From Tautonia marina (GTDB lineage Bacteria; Planctomycetota; Planctomycetia; Isosphaerales; Isosphaeraceae), in assembly GCF_009177065.1 (NCBI RefSeq), contig NZ_WEZF01000011.1, forward strand, positions 181,555 through 245,554: a stretch of 64,000 nucleotides of DNA, in the 5' to 3' direction. The translations under genes and the position numbers were made by a program. Under the pieces are notes generated by a model. The model had not been told where the DNA came from, ran no database searches, and worked only from the letters and a program-made list of their open reading frames with translations. Below are positions 53,057-62,202 of this stretch, in pieces (position 1 is the stretch's first letter; each line of letters opens with the position of its first letter).

Positions 53057-54124
53057 ATGAAGCGTTCGCACTCTCGCGGCTTCACGCTGATCGAACTGCT
53101 GGTAGTGATCGCGATTATCGGGGTACTCATCGCACTGTTGCTTCCGGCCGTACAGTCGGCTCGTGAGGCGGCCCGTCGGGCGCAGTGCTCGAATAACCTG
53201 AAGCAGATCGGCCTGGCGCTGCACAACTACGAAAGTACCCACGGTTGCTTTGCTCCGTGGTCGATCAACCCCTCGCCGATTGATAGCTGGGGTTGGACGC
53301 CGAGCGGCCACCTGGCGCTGCTCCAGTTCATTGAGCAGGGGACGATGTACGCGGCCTACAACGCCGGCGCGGTGCATCCGAATGCCCAGGGCAACCTGTT
53401 TTATGCAATGAACACGACGGTGTTCAACACGCAGATCGGCACGTTTGCCTGCCCGTCTGACGGACGGATGGTGAACGTCTCGCAGGCGAACTACGTGGGG
53501 AACCTGGGCGGCCCGCACGCGGTCCGCGGGTACAACGGCGTGTTCGGCCCGACCCGGCAGGCCTGGCCGGAAGACGCGCGGGGTGCGGGCATCGTGACGA
53601 TCTCGAAGATCGTCGACGGCACCAGCAACACCGCCGCGTTCAGCGAGAAGCTGACGGCCCACTCGGGCGTCGGCAGCGTCAATGCCGGCAACAACAACCC
53701 GAACGATTTCCTCCGCGTCTGGTTCCGGACCGGCCTGAGCCAGGGCCGCGGCAATGACGTGCGGAATCCTGACGCCGTGCTGGCGATGATCAACGCCTGC
53801 AAGAACCTGCCCATCACCACGACGGCGACCGGCAATGCCCACGAGCCCTCGGGCTGGTTCCGGGTCTACCCGGCCTACTCGAACTACGGCGGCTACCAGC
53901 ACACCGGCGCGCCGAACTCGCGGAACTGCGGCAACAACGACTGGGTGACCTGGGGCCAGGACATGTGGGGCACGTCGAACGCGACGAGCCTGCACCCGGG
54001 TGGCGTGAACGTCTGCATGGCAGACGGCTCGGTCCGGTTCGTCAAGGACACGGTCAACCTGCCGACCTGGTGGGCCCTCGGGACCATCAACGGCGGCGAA
54101 GTGATCAGCGCCGACCAGTTCTGA
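53057..54124 (+). CDS. DUF1559 prepilin-like surface protein
   Basis: A 355-residue protein of the DUF1559 family that is greatly expanded in planctomycetes. The N-terminus [34 protein letters not shown] is a type III/IV prepilin cleavage and methylation segment (G-F-T-L-I-E-L) followed by the hydrophobic pilin helix. The family block [20 protein letters not shown] comes next, and the C-terminal H-x-G-G-V-N-V-x-M-A-D-G-S-V motif is present ([18 protein letters not shown]). After cleavage by a prepilin peptidase it should join a pilus-like or surface structure, for which the PilT-type ATPase at 17 kb could be a motor. The ATG at 53057 is preferred to a TTG at 53054. A good terminator follows at 54177. 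Confidence 0.96.
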   Translation: MKRSHSRGFTLIELLVVIAIIGVLIALLLPAVQSAREAARRAQCSNNLKQIGLALHNYESTHGCFAPWSINPSPIDSWGWTPSGHLALLQFIEQGTMYAAYNAGAVHPNAQGNLFYAMNTTVFNTQIGTFACPSDGRMVNVSQANYVGNLGGPHAVRGYNGVFGPTRQAWPEDARGAGIVTISKIVDGTSNTAAFSEKLTAHSGVGSVNAGNNNPNDFLRVWFRTGLSQGRGNDVRNPDAVLAMINACKNLPITTTATGNAHEPSGWFRVYPAYSNYGGYQHTGAPNSRNCGNNDWVTWGQDMWGTSNATSLHPGGVNVCMADGSVRFVKDTVNLPTWWALGTINGGEVISADQF

Positions 54125-54176
54125 TTGCTGAGCGATCGATCACACCTTCGGGCGTCGATCGGTAGGAATGCGTTAA

Positions 54177-54217
54177 GGGGTCATCGGTCGCGATGGTGCG
54201 ACCGGTGGCCCCTTTTT
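54177..54217 (+). terminator. Rho-independent terminator after the DUF1559 gene
   Basis: GGGGTCATCGGTCGC (54177-54191) pairs with GCGACCGGTGGCCCC (54198-54212) with two G-T wobbles, then five T (54213-54217), 53 bases past the stop. Confidence 0.8.
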
Positions 54218-54326
54218 CGTGTTGACGACTGAGTGCTGATGCCAGAGGAACGACGAGGCCATCGTCCTGGCCGATCGAAGTGTCGCCTTGATCGTCGGCC
54301 ACCGACGGATGATTCGGTGGGCCTGA

Positions 54327-54363
54327 CGACACCAGGCGGCGCGTTGTGCGCCGCCTGGTGTCG
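54327..54363 (-). terminator. Perfect 16-bp hairpin after the multicopper oxidase
   Basis: CGACACCAGGCGGCGC (54327-54342) pairs perfectly with GCGCCGCCTGGTGTCG (54348-54363) around the loop GTTGT. On the minus strand it lies 32 bases past the oxidase stop. There is no U-run, so it may protect the mRNA end. Confidence 0.55.
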
Positions 54364-54394
54364 CATCGAGGATCAAGACGACCAGGCGAAGGGT

Positions 54395-57049
54395 TCAGGA
54401 GCGCGGGGGGTGAAGGTCGCGAATCGTCCCCTGGTCGTCGATGTTGACGTAAGTCGGAAAATGGGGGCGGAGCCAGGCGACGAGGGCATCGAGCCCGAGC
54501 GAACCGAGGCGGCTGACCTGGAGCCGGAGGCCGAGCGCGGGACGTCGGCCGAGGGGGCGGAAGGTGGCGAGCGCGTCGGGAGCGGGGCGCATCGAGGCGT
54601 CATGAGATCCTGAAGCGTGGGAAGCGCTCATGCCGTGGTACGAGCCAAGGCTGCGGGCGACATTCCAGACGGTCACCTGGCCGGCATCGGGGCCGAGGAT
54701 CGGCGTGGTGATGAGGTTCGCCAGCAGGCCGGGGCGGGTCCTCGGGTCGTAGTAGCCGCCGGCGACTTGCACGCCAGACCAGGTATTGCCGGGGGCATTG
54801 AACTCGAAGAGGCGAACCGGAACGGTGTGGGGATCGCCGCCGAGGGAGTAGCCGTCGAGGCCGACGACCAGGGGGGCGCGGCCGAGGCCGGCGCCGATCG
54901 CCAGGTCGTCATAATTGTCGCCGTTGAAATCGGCCGAGGCGATGGTGACCCCTCGGGGGAACTGACCGGGGAGCGTGCCGACGAGTTCGCGGCGGAGGGT
55001 GCCGTCGGCGTCGAAGATGCGGACAAGGCTCGGCCCGGGGCCGATGCGGGCCGCGACGATCTCGGCGCGTCCGTCGCGGTCGAGGTCGCCGACCGCCAGG
55101 TTCATGCCGGCGCGGGGCGATTCGGGGAAGGGGCGGAAGCGGAGGATCGGGCGGAGGTCCTGGCCATCGTAGGCGACGATCCAACCGCCGCCGCCGAAGG
55201 CGTTCGGGGCGGTGACGATGTCCTGGACGAGGTCGCTGGTCAGGTCGCCGACGGCGGTGGCCACCCCGCCGGTCCAGCCTCGGGGCAGGGGGTTGACGAC
55301 GCCGACGCGCTCGCCGTTGCCGTCCTGGACGAGGACCGATCCACCGCCGCCGCGAGCGGCACCGAGGGCAATCCGGCGCTGGTCTTCGTTCGGGCCGGCG
55401 AGGACAGACATCATCATCCCGGCGTCTTCGTGCGTAAGGATGTGGCAGTGGAAGACATATTTGCCCAGGTGGGGCGTGACCCGCCAGCGGATGACGACCT
55501 CGCCGTTGGCGGGGATGGTGATGGTGTCGCGCTCAGAGACGTAGGGATAAGTGCCCGAACCATCGAAGGAGACGGGCTCGCCATTGATGGAGATGACCGC
55601 GAAGTCGGTCTGATGGATGTGGAAGGGATGATCGACGCCCGAGGCGTTGACGAGGGTCCACTCCTCGACCTGCCCGGCCTGGATCGAGACGATCGGGCCG
55701 TCGGGGAAGGCGGAGCCGTTGATCGTGAAGACGTTCCCTTCGATGTCGAAAGTGAAAGTGCGTTGATGGTCGGGGGGGAGGTGGTAGACCTCGGGGATGG
55801 TGCCGACCGGCGAGAAGACAGGCGGGGGCTCGGTGACGGGGTCGCCCTCGACCTGAATAGTGGCGAGGGCGAAGAAGGTGTCGAGCGGGTTGATGTTCGG
55901 GGCGAGGTTGTCGACGAGGTAGTAAGTGCCCGGTTCCTGGGGGGCGGTCACGGCCATCGTGAGGCGGGCGCCAGGGGCGACGAAGGTGGGGCCTTCGACG
56001 AGGTACGGGGTTGGCAAGGCGAGCGAAACGGGGCGGGGGATGAGGTCGTGGCTGTTGCCGTCGTGCGAGATCACGGTGCCGGCCCAGCCGTTCTCGCCGT
56101 TGGCATCGACGATCCCGAGGTTGTAGAAGCCGTTGCGGCCGATCGAGGAGAAGGTCCAGATTTCCGTCTCGCCGGGGCGGAGAGTGATCTCGGGGTTGAA
56201 CTGGCCGTTGATCAGTTTCTGCCAGTCCTGGCCGTAGGGGGGCTGTTGCCGCTTGGTGTAGCCGAGGTTCGCGGGCATCCGCTCGCCGGTCTGGGGGTCG
56301 ATGGCGACGTTGACCAGGGTCAGGCCGAGCAGGCGCTCATCGTAGTTGCCGACCAGATCCGGCCAGGGGTCGAGGGCGTCGCCGACCTGGAAAAACCCGG
56401 CGAGGCCGCCGTAGACCTGGTCGGCGGTCGAGCCGTGCTGGTGGGTGTGGTACCAGTTGACCCCCGCTTGCTGGGTGGTCGGCACCTCGATCCGGGTCCG
56501 GTAGCTGCCGCCGGGGAGCATCTGGCGGTAGACGTTGTCGCCGTCGCCGAGCGGGCTGACAAGGAATCCGTGCGCATGCAGATTCGTGATATAGGTGACG
56601 GCCGGCGGCGGGGGGTCCGGCGGGTCGTCACCGAGGGCGTTGTGCAAGGTCAGGTCGAGCACGTCGCCCGGCTCGATGCGGAGGGTCGGGGCCGGGAACT
56701 GCGGCGGCAAGACGACGCCGTCGGCCGTGGTGAACTGATAGCCTGCCGCAAAGTTGGCGTTCGGCCGGGGAGACTGGGGCGGGATCTCGGGCGTGAGGTT
56801 CGGGTTGGAGAAGATCGGCTCGCCCCCCCAGAGCACCGGCCGACCCGAGCCGGGCATACCCGCCCGGGTGATCGTCGCCTCGGCGCGAAGGACGCCGTCG
56901 ACGCTCCGGATCTCAGGAGGCTGATGCAGCGGTCCATCCGACTGCCCCGGCACCAGGATCGCCGTCATCAAGGCTCTCGGCTCCAGTTCGAGCAACTCGA
57001 ACCGCCGGACCCGCCCGGAAGCCCGCCTTCGATGCGTCCCTCGTCGCAT
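54395..57049 (-). CDS. LEPR-XLL multicopper oxidase with FG-GAP/VCBS domain
   Basis: An 884-residue exported protein. The N-terminus RRFELLELEPRALMTAIL carries the LEPR-XLL motif of planctomycete surface proteins (LEPRALM at about 22-28). Copper sites are complete: HAHG near residue 155, HTHQHG near 198, HPFHIHQTDF near 473, and HCHILTHEDAGMM near 533, giving T1, T2 and T3 centres as in CotA-type laccases and bilirubin oxidases. Residues about 560-800 are beta-propeller FG-GAP/VCBS repeats (VGDLTSDLVQDIVTAP, VGDLDRDGRAEIVAA, SADFNGDNYDDLAIGAG). Fusion of a laccase and such a propeller on a LEPR-XLL N-terminus is unusual. The start at 57049 has GAGGGGAACGGCC upstream; 57067 is possible. Confidence 0.92.
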   Translation of the reverse strand: MRRGTHRRRASGRVRRFELLELEPRALMTAILVPGQSDGPLHQPPEIRSVDGVLRAEATITRAGMPGSGRPVLWGGEPIFSNPNLTPEIPPQSPRPNANFAAGYQFTTADGVVLPPQFPAPTLRIEPGDVLDLTLHNALGDDPPDPPPPAVTYITNLHAHGFLVSPLGDGDNVYRQMLPGGSYRTRIEVPTTQQAGVNWYHTHQHGSTADQVYGGLAGFFQVGDALDPWPDLVGNYDERLLGLTLVNVAIDPQTGERMPANLGYTKRQQPPYGQDWQKLINGQFNPEITLRPGETEIWTFSSIGRNGFYNLGIVDANGENGWAGTVISHDGNSHDLIPRPVSLALPTPYLVEGPTFVAPGARLTMAVTAPQEPGTYYLVDNLAPNINPLDTFFALATIQVEGDPVTEPPPVFSPVGTIPEVYHLPPDHQRTFTFDIEGNVFTINGSAFPDGPIVSIQAGQVEEWTLVNASGVDHPFHIHQTDFAVISINGEPVSFDGSGTYPYVSERDTITIPANGEVVIRWRVTPHLGKYVFHCHILTHEDAGMMMSVLAGPNEDQRRIALGAARGGGGSVLVQDGNGERVGVVNPLPRGWTGGVATAVGDLTSDLVQDIVTAPNAFGGGGWIVAYDGQDLRPILRFRPFPESPRAGMNLAVGDLDRDGRAEIVAARIGPGPSLVRIFDADGTLRRELVGTLPGQFPRGVTIASADFNGDNYDDLAIGAGLGRAPLVVGLDGYSLGGDPHTVPVRLFEFNAPGNTWSGVQVAGGYYDPRTRPGLLANLITTPILGPDAGQVTVWNVARSLGSYHGMSASHASGSHDASMRPAPDALATFRPLGRRPALGLRLQVSRLGSLGLDALVAWLRPHFPTYVNIDDQGTIRDLHPPRS

Positions 57050-57589
57050 GGCCGTTCCCCTCGTCATCGAGCGTCGTTGCCGTCACGTCGGATCAACCAT
57101 GGCATGGGCGGTTTAAAAAATCAATTGTCTGGTTCAAAAGAACTTTCCAGGTTTGCCGAGATTGCCCAGAGAGGGAAAGGGGGCTCATGAGGCGACTGGG
57201 GTGCCTGATGACCTTGTCTGAGTGCGGGAGGGTCGGCCGACGGTGGAGCCTCCTGAGTATCTTGAGAGGAGGGTCACGCGCCGCGTGACCGGCCTTTTAC
57301 GACCGATTGACTTTGACTGGGCCTGGGTCACGCAGAGCCTGGAAATGCCTGCCAGGCGAGGTCTCATGTGAAGGCACCAGGGCCACCGGACGCGGGTGCA
57401 CTCGGCCTGCCGGATCGACCTCTGGTCGGCCTCGGATTTTCCTGGATGATCCGGGCTCGATGAGATGGGTTCTTTCTTGAAATCGCCTGTGGATATCAGC
57501 GATTGGACGTGCAATACTCCACAGGTCGGTGAGTTGCCTGTGCCGAGGTGGCACGAGTGGAACGACCGAAACCATCCGCGAGAGCACCA
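57050..57589. other. Divergent intergenic region with a perfect palindrome
   Basis: These 540 bases hold an A/T-rich stretch at 57111-57160 (possible promoter zone for the oxidase on the minus strand) and the palindrome at 57272-57290. Open frames within it have no coding character and were not called. Confidence 0.5.
57272..57290. promoter_or_regulatory. 19-bp perfect palindrome
   Basis: GGTCACGCG (57272-57280), C, CGCGTGACC (57282-57290). It stands between divergent genes and looks like an operator; TTTT shortly behind it would also allow weak termination. Confidence 0.45.
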
Positions 57590-58177
57590 ATGGCTGAATT
57601 GGATGTCCCTTTTTCGATTCGTCGGCATCAATGGAGGCTGGACCTCTGTTTCGAAGCGAATGCGCCGCTGGTCGGTGACGAACGTCTCGCGGGCGAAGTT
57701 GAAATGGTGCTGAATGAATCATCCTTGGATCGGGAGAACGCGATCCGATACTCGCTGGCATGCCGGCTCAGGGACGCGTTCCAGCAGTCGTGCCGGGTCA
57801 ATTTTCTGAGAGGGCCTATCTACACGTTGACCGGCCGAGTGTCTCGCAACCCAGAGCCATTGCCTTCGTCCATGAGCGCAAATATTATCATTCTCCCATC
57901 ATTTGACCGTCCTTCCAGGCACATCAAGCTCTTCAGAAACTTGGGGGAGAGTCAGCCCCTGCACCTACTTGAGGTCTGGCATGCGAATCAAGACGAGTAC
58001 GGACCGGTAGAGCCAGATCAATTTGTCAGGAGTTATCCGATGCTCAATGATGCCTCGACCGAACACGAATATAGGCAAGCGGTGATCGAGATCATCAAGA
58101 GTAGGTTAGATGCGCAAAACTATGGCGTAGGAAGGCATCCTATGTTTTTTCCAGAACGCTATGAGCTGCTTGGGTAA
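57590..58177 (+). CDS. Hypothetical protein with atypical base composition
   Basis: A 195-residue protein of no recognised family. It begins MAELDVPFSIRRHQWRLDLCF and is a mixture of strands and helices with acidic segments (PLVGDERLAGEVEMVLNE, EYRQAVIEIIKSRLDAQ). There is no signal peptide or membrane segment. The gene is clearly poorer in G and C than its neighbours: A/T-ended codons are common in the second half (AATATTATCATTCTCC, AGTAGGTTAGATGCG), and it ends in TAA. That is the sign of recent transfer. The ATG at 57590 follows GAGAGCACCA. It stands alone between the oxidase promoter region and the Tat-exported oxidoreductase. It might be an effector or defence protein, but nothing shows this. 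Confidence 0.6.
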   Translation: MAELDVPFSIRRHQWRLDLCFEANAPLVGDERLAGEVEMVLNESSLDRENAIRYSLACRLRDAFQQSCRVNFLRGPIYTLTGRVSRNPEPLPSSMSANIIILPSFDRPSRHIKLFRNLGESQPLHLLEVWHANQDEYGPVEPDQFVRSYPMLNDASTEHEYRQAVIEIIKSRLDAQNYGVGRHPMFFPERYELLG

Positions 58178-58402
58178 AAAGTACTTCTGCGGGAGCCCCA
58201 GACAACGTCCGAGTTGTCCGGATCATGAAGCGATACGAGGTGTCCCGATGAGGCCTGGCGTGGATGAGAGGCGAGGCATCCGCTTCGAACTCGTGCGGGT
58301 TCGCCGCCCAGACAGCGTGGTGTTGTCCGGGCCAGCGGCGGTCGGAAGGTGGGGCTTCGCGTTGCTTGACACCACCCTACGGGGCTTGTCTCGGCCACCC
58401 GA

Positions 58403-59677
58403 TCAGAGGGTGGGCAGGAGGTAGGGCTCGCGGCGGTCGATGTCGAGCAGGGAGGGGTCGGTGTCGTCGAGGAAGGACCAGGAGGAGGGGTCCCAGCGGA
58501 GGGAGCGGCGGTGCCAGTAGGCGAGGTTGCCGAGGTGGCAGACGGTGACGGATCGGGCGCCGACCTCGACGTCGCAGATGGGCTGGCGACGCTCGCGGAT
58601 GCAATTGAGCCAGTCGCGCTGGTGGCCGGGAGAGTCGTAGAGGTGGACGCCGTCGGCGGGGATGTCGGCCTCCTTGAGGGACTCGGGGGTGGTGCGCCAC
58701 TGGCCGCGATTGACGAAGACCTCCCCCTCGGTGCCGATGAAGGTGACGCCGCCGCCGGGGCCGTGGATGACCTCGATGCCGCCGGGGTAGAGGAAGGTGA
58801 CGCCGCGGTCGGCGCTGGGGTCGTCGGGCAGGATGACCTCGGAGGGGCCGGAGTGGTCCATGCCGAGGCCCCACTGGGCGATGTCGAAGTGGTGGGCGCC
58901 CCAGTCGGTCATGCCGCCGCCGGAGTATTCGCGGAAGGCCCGCCAGTTGGGGTAGTGGTCGTGGACGCCTCGGGGGCTGAGGACCTCGTGGTAGGGGCGC
59001 TTGGGGGCAGGGCCGAGCCAGCGGTCCCAGTCGAGGCCGGGTTCGAGCGGTTCCTCACCGAGGTCGCACCAGTGGCTCGGGCCGCCGACATCGACAAGGA
59101 CTTTCTTGATGTCGCCGATCATGCCGTTGCGGACGACCTCGCAGGCCTTGCGGAACTCGGGGCTGGAGCGCTGCTGGCTGCCGGTCTGGAAGACGATGTC
59201 GTGGGCCTTGACGGCGTCGATGCAGGCTTTTGCCTCGTGGATGGTGAGGGTCAGCGGCTTCTCGCAGTAAATGTCCTTGCCGGCCTTGCAGGCCTCGAGG
59301 ATGGTGATGGCGTGCCAGTGGTCGGGGGTGCAGATGACGACAGCGTCGATGTCGTCTCGGGCGATCAGCTCGCGGTCGTCGTTGTACGAGGCGCAGTCGG
59401 AGTTCTCGTACTTCGCATCGACCTTCGCCTTGGCGTCGTCGCGGCGAGTGGTGTCAACGTCACAGACGGCGAGCACCTGCACGTCATCCTGGCCAAGGAA
59501 CCAACGAAGGTGGTACTGGCTCTGCTTGCCCATGCCGATGAAGCCAAGGCGAATCCGCTCGCTGGGGGCCGAGCCGTTTCGGCCGAAGACGGATTGAGGC
59601 ACGATCCAGGGCGCCGCGGAAACGGCGGCGGCCCGCTGGAGGAATCGGCGACGCGAGAGCGAAGATCGAATCGACAT
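58403..59677 (-). CDS. Tat-exported Gfo/Idh/MocA family oxidoreductase
   Basis: A 424-residue oxidoreductase. The N-terminus SRRRFLQRAAAVSAAPWIVP is a Tat signal with R-R-R-F-L. The Rossmann fold begins RLGFIGMGKQSQYHLRW, and the E-K-P motif is complete in DIYCEKPLTLTIHEAKA. The C-terminal domain carries GGGMTDWGAHHFDIAQWGLGM, typical of the family branch exported in planctomycetes (Gfo-like with bound NADP). It should oxidise or reduce sugars outside the cytoplasm using a tightly bound cofactor. The ATG at 59677 gives the twin-arginine signal; a longer frame from 59731 does not add to it. It lies downstream of trpC on the same strand, with 157 bases between. Confidence 0.94.
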   Translation of the reverse strand: MSIRSSLSRRRFLQRAAAVSAAPWIVPQSVFGRNGSAPSERIRLGFIGMGKQSQYHLRWFLGQDDVQVLAVCDVDTTRRDDAKAKVDAKYENSDCASYNDDRELIARDDIDAVVICTPDHWHAITILEACKAGKDIYCEKPLTLTIHEAKACIDAVKAHDIVFQTGSQQRSSPEFRKACEVVRNGMIGDIKKVLVDVGGPSHWCDLGEEPLEPGLDWDRWLGPAPKRPYHEVLSPRGVHDHYPNWRAFREYSGGGMTDWGAHHFDIAQWGLGMDHSGPSEVILPDDPSADRGVTFLYPGGIEVIHGPGGGVTFIGTEGEVFVNRGQWRTTPESLKEADIPADGVHLYDSPGHQRDWLNCIRERRQPICDVEVGARSVTVCHLGNLAYWHRRSLRWDPSSWSFLDDTDPSLLDIDRREPYLLPTL

Positions 59678-59834
59678 GAGAGGTTCCCTTGGATCCGAGG
59701 GGGATCGCCGTGGCACAACCGCGAGACGCATTGAAGCACCCGATCATGGTGCAGCGTACCCCGGTGGGATCGGCTTCGCGAGGTCATGCCGCCGCCAGGG
59801 GAAGGCGATCGGCTCGGATCGACCTCTCGAACGC

Positions 59835-60641
59835 TCAAGGCCCCGGCGGGACGGTCGAAGGCAGGCCGAGCAGCTCGTCGACGGCGCGGCCGATGTCGGG
59901 GGATCGCATGAGGGACTCTCCCACGAGGATCGCATCGACGCCGGCAGCTTCCAGGCGCTCGACGTCGGATCGGCCCCGGATGCCGCTCTCGGAGACGAGG
60001 AGGACCCCCTCGGGGACCCTCGGGCGGAGTCGGAAGGTGTGCTCCAGGTCGGTCTCGAATCGGGTGAGGTCGCGGTTGTTGATGCCGACCAGGTCGGCCC
60101 CGGCGGCCAGCACGCGGTCGAGGTTCGCCTCCTCGTAGATCTCGACCAGGGCGGTCATGCCGAGGGATCGGGTCCGGGAGAGCAGAGCGGCGAGCTGGGC
60201 GTCGTCGAGGATCTCGGCGATGAGCAGGACGGCGTCGGCCCCGGCCATGCGGGCCTCGACCACCTGGTACTCGTCGATCAGGAAGTCCTTGCGCAGGATC
60301 GGGATTGCCACCGAGGCCCGGACGCGAGCGAGATAGGACAGATGCCCCTGGAAATACGGGACATCGGTCAGGACGCTCAGGCAGTCGGCCCCGTGGGCCT
60401 GGTAGGTCCTGGCGATGGCGACCGGGTCGAAGTCGGGGCGGATGACGCCGGCCGAGGGGCTGGCTTTTTTCACCTCGGCGATCAGGCGGATCGGCCCCGG
60501 GCCTTCGAGGGCCTCGCGGAAGTTCCGCACGGGAGGGGCCTCGCTCGCCTGGATTTCCAGCTCGTCGAGCGGCATCCGCCGCTTCGCTTCGGCCACCTCC
60601 CTGCGCTTGGTGGCGACAATCTCGTCGAGGATGGTGGGCAT
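59835..60641 (-). CDS. trpC: Indole-3-glycerol-phosphate synthase
   Basis: A 268-residue TIM-barrel enzyme of tryptophan synthesis that turns CdRP into indole-3-glycerol phosphate. Conserved parts: IAEVKKASPSAGVI (the catalytic Lys and phosphate-binding), VLTDVPYFQGHLSYL, PILRKDFLIDEYQV, VEIYEEANLDR, GINNRDLTRF and VSESGI near the C-terminus. The length and order match the usual enzyme. The ATG at 60641 begins PTILDEIVATKRREV, the family N-terminus; the open frame above it is a Pro/Thr-rich shadow. The gene stands apart from other trp genes, so tryptophan synthesis is scattered in this genome. It lies 188 bases from the divergent ParB-methyltransferase. Confidence 0.96.
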   Translation of the reverse strand: MPTILDEIVATKRREVAEAKRRMPLDELEIQASEAPPVRNFREALEGPGPIRLIAEVKKASPSAGVIRPDFDPVAIARTYQAHGADCLSVLTDVPYFQGHLSYLARVRASVAIPILRKDFLIDEYQVVEARMAGADAVLLIAEILDDAQLAALLSRTRSLGMTALVEIYEEANLDRVLAAGADLVGINNRDLTRFETDLEHTFRLRPRVPEGVLLVSESGIRGRSDVERLEAAGVDAILVGESLMRSPDIGRAVDELLGLPSTVPPGP

Positions 60642-60828
60642 GGTTGTTGGCGTGGGTTCTTCGGTCGGGTTCGGGGGGGCAAGGGGGGGCGATGCCACTC
60701 CAAGCTACCGAAATCTCCCGCGATTGCCCACTCAGCACCCCTTGCGAGCGATCTGGACGCGATCCCTGATCCCTGCTAAGGTCCGGAACCAACTCGAACT
60801 GGCCCCCCAAGGACACGGACGTCCCGCC

Positions 60829-62202
60829 ATGATCACCCTCGACGCTCCCGCCGGCGTGCATCACCTGCCGATCGAGGCGATCCGCCCAAGCCGATTCAGC
60901 ATCAGCCTTTACGGCGACCCCGACCGCGAGATCGACGACGACGGCCTGCTCGACAGCATCCGCCAGGGGGGCATCCTTGTGCCTCTGGTCGCGGCTCCCG
61001 AGGCCGACGGCTTCGAGCTGCTCTCGGGCCATCGGCGGCTGGCCTGCGCCCGGAGGTTGGGTCTGGAGACGGTCCCCTGCGAGGTCCGCGCGGTCCCCCG
61101 AGGGTCGAGCCGACGCCGGGCCATCCTCGACTACAACCGTCAGCGGCGCAAGACGTTCAGTCAACTGATGCGCGAGGCCGACGCGCTCGAAGCCCTGCTC
61201 GCCCCCGAGGCCCGTCGGCGACGAGACGCCAACCTCAGGAGCAGCGGCGCCGAGTGTCGGAATTCCGACGGTCGGAGCGGTCGAACCGACGAGACCATTG
61301 CGCGGGCCATCGGGCTCGGCGGCAAGGACCTCTACCGGCAGGCCCGAGCGGTCTGGAAGGCAGCCACCTCGGGAGACTCCCGAGCGCGGAGCGGTCTGGC
61401 CCAGCTCGACGCCGGGACCAAGTCGGTCCACGCCGCCTACAAAGACCTCCGCCGCCGGACCCGCCTGACGACCGGATTCCGACCGACGCCGTACGACGTC
61501 TGGGCGTTCCGGCGCGACCCGGCCTACGGCATCCCGCACCCCGGATCGATTCCGGCCGGGATCGTCTCGCATACGCTGCATTACTTCACCGAGCCGGGAG
61601 CGTTGGTCGTCGACCCGATGGCCGGTGGCGGGACGACGCTCGACGTCTGCGAGGCCATGGGCCGCCGCTGCCTTGCGTATGACCTCGATCCTGCACGCCC
61701 AGAAATCCGACAGCTCGACGTAAGGCATGGCTTTCCGCTTGAAACCCGCGAATGCGATCTCGTGTTCTGCGATCCACCCTACCATACCATGCTCGCCGAG
61801 CCGTACGCGGCGTTCGGGGTCGAACCCGAGCCCCTGACCGGCTGGGTTGCCTTTTTGAACACACTGGCAACGAGCGCTTTCGCCACACTCCGGCCCGGTG
61901 GCCATATCGCCCTGCTCCTGGCCAACCAGACCGAGAAGGACCTGCCCGCCGGGGTCGGCTACATCGACCACGGGTTTCTCGGCTATGCGGCCCTTACCGG
62001 CGCCGGTTTCGTGCCGATCCGCCGCATTAGTTGCCCGATGGACGGCGCGTACCTGCCTCAGCACGTCGAGCGAGCCCGGCGCGACGGTCGGTTGCTTGGC
62101 CAGGTCCGCGACCTGCTTGTGATGCGCAAACCCTTTGACAAAAACGAGATCCAGCCCGACTGCCTGACTCAGTTGAGCGGTTCGCCGCCGGCCAGTTCGT
62201 AA
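60829..62202 (+). CDS. ParB-nuclease/DNA methyltransferase fusion
   Basis: A 457-residue protein of two parts. Residues 10-130 are a ParB/Spo0J-type N-terminal domain: HHLPIEAIRPSRFS, LLDSIRQGGILVPLV and the box II arginine motif SGHRRLACARRLG (GHRR 67-70), as in ParB CTPase/nuclease folds. After an Arg-rich linker (about 130-215) comes an amino-methyltransferase: AdoMet motif I DPMAGGGTT (262-270), acidic DLDPARPEI, and catalytic motif IV DPPYHTM (315-318). Motif I precedes IV, unlike beta-class enzymes. Such fusions occur in phages and mobile elements; the target sequence and whether the ParB part binds CTP are unknown. The ATG at 60829 opens the domain. The 3' end overlaps the convergent winged-helix gene by 34 bases. 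Confidence 0.85.
   Translation: MITLDAPAGVHHLPIEAIRPSRFSISLYGDPDREIDDDGLLDSIRQGGILVPLVAAPEADGFELLSGHRRLACARRLGLETVPCEVRAVPRGSSRRRAILDYNRQRRKTFSQLMREADALEALLAPEARRRRDANLRSSGAECRNSDGRSGRTDETIARAIGLGGKDLYRQARAVWKAATSGDSRARSGLAQLDAGTKSVHAAYKDLRRRTRLTTGFRPTPYDVWAFRRDPAYGIPHPGSIPAGIVSHTLHYFTEPGALVVDPMAGGGTTLDVCEAMGRRCLAYDLDPARPEIRQLDVRHGFPLETRECDLVFCDPPYHTMLAEPYAAFGVEPEPLTGWVAFLNTLATSAFATLRPGGHIALLLANQTEKDLPAGVGYIDHGFLGYAALTGAGFVPIRRISCPMDGAYLPQHVERARRDGRLLGQVRDLLVMRKPFDKNEIQPDCLTQLSGSPPASS

Noticed and set aside
54617..57190. Open frame of about 860 codons on the plus strand
   Set aside because: Antisense shadow of the multicopper oxidase; Asp/Gly/Val-rich without motifs.
57185..57631. 148-codon frame on the minus strand
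   Set aside because: Rich in Arg, Ser, Cys and His without pattern, overlaps the start of the plus-strand ORFan, no start signal.
59365..62064. Open frame of about 900 codons on the minus strand
   Set aside because: Crosses three real genes and the trpC control region; no supportable start.
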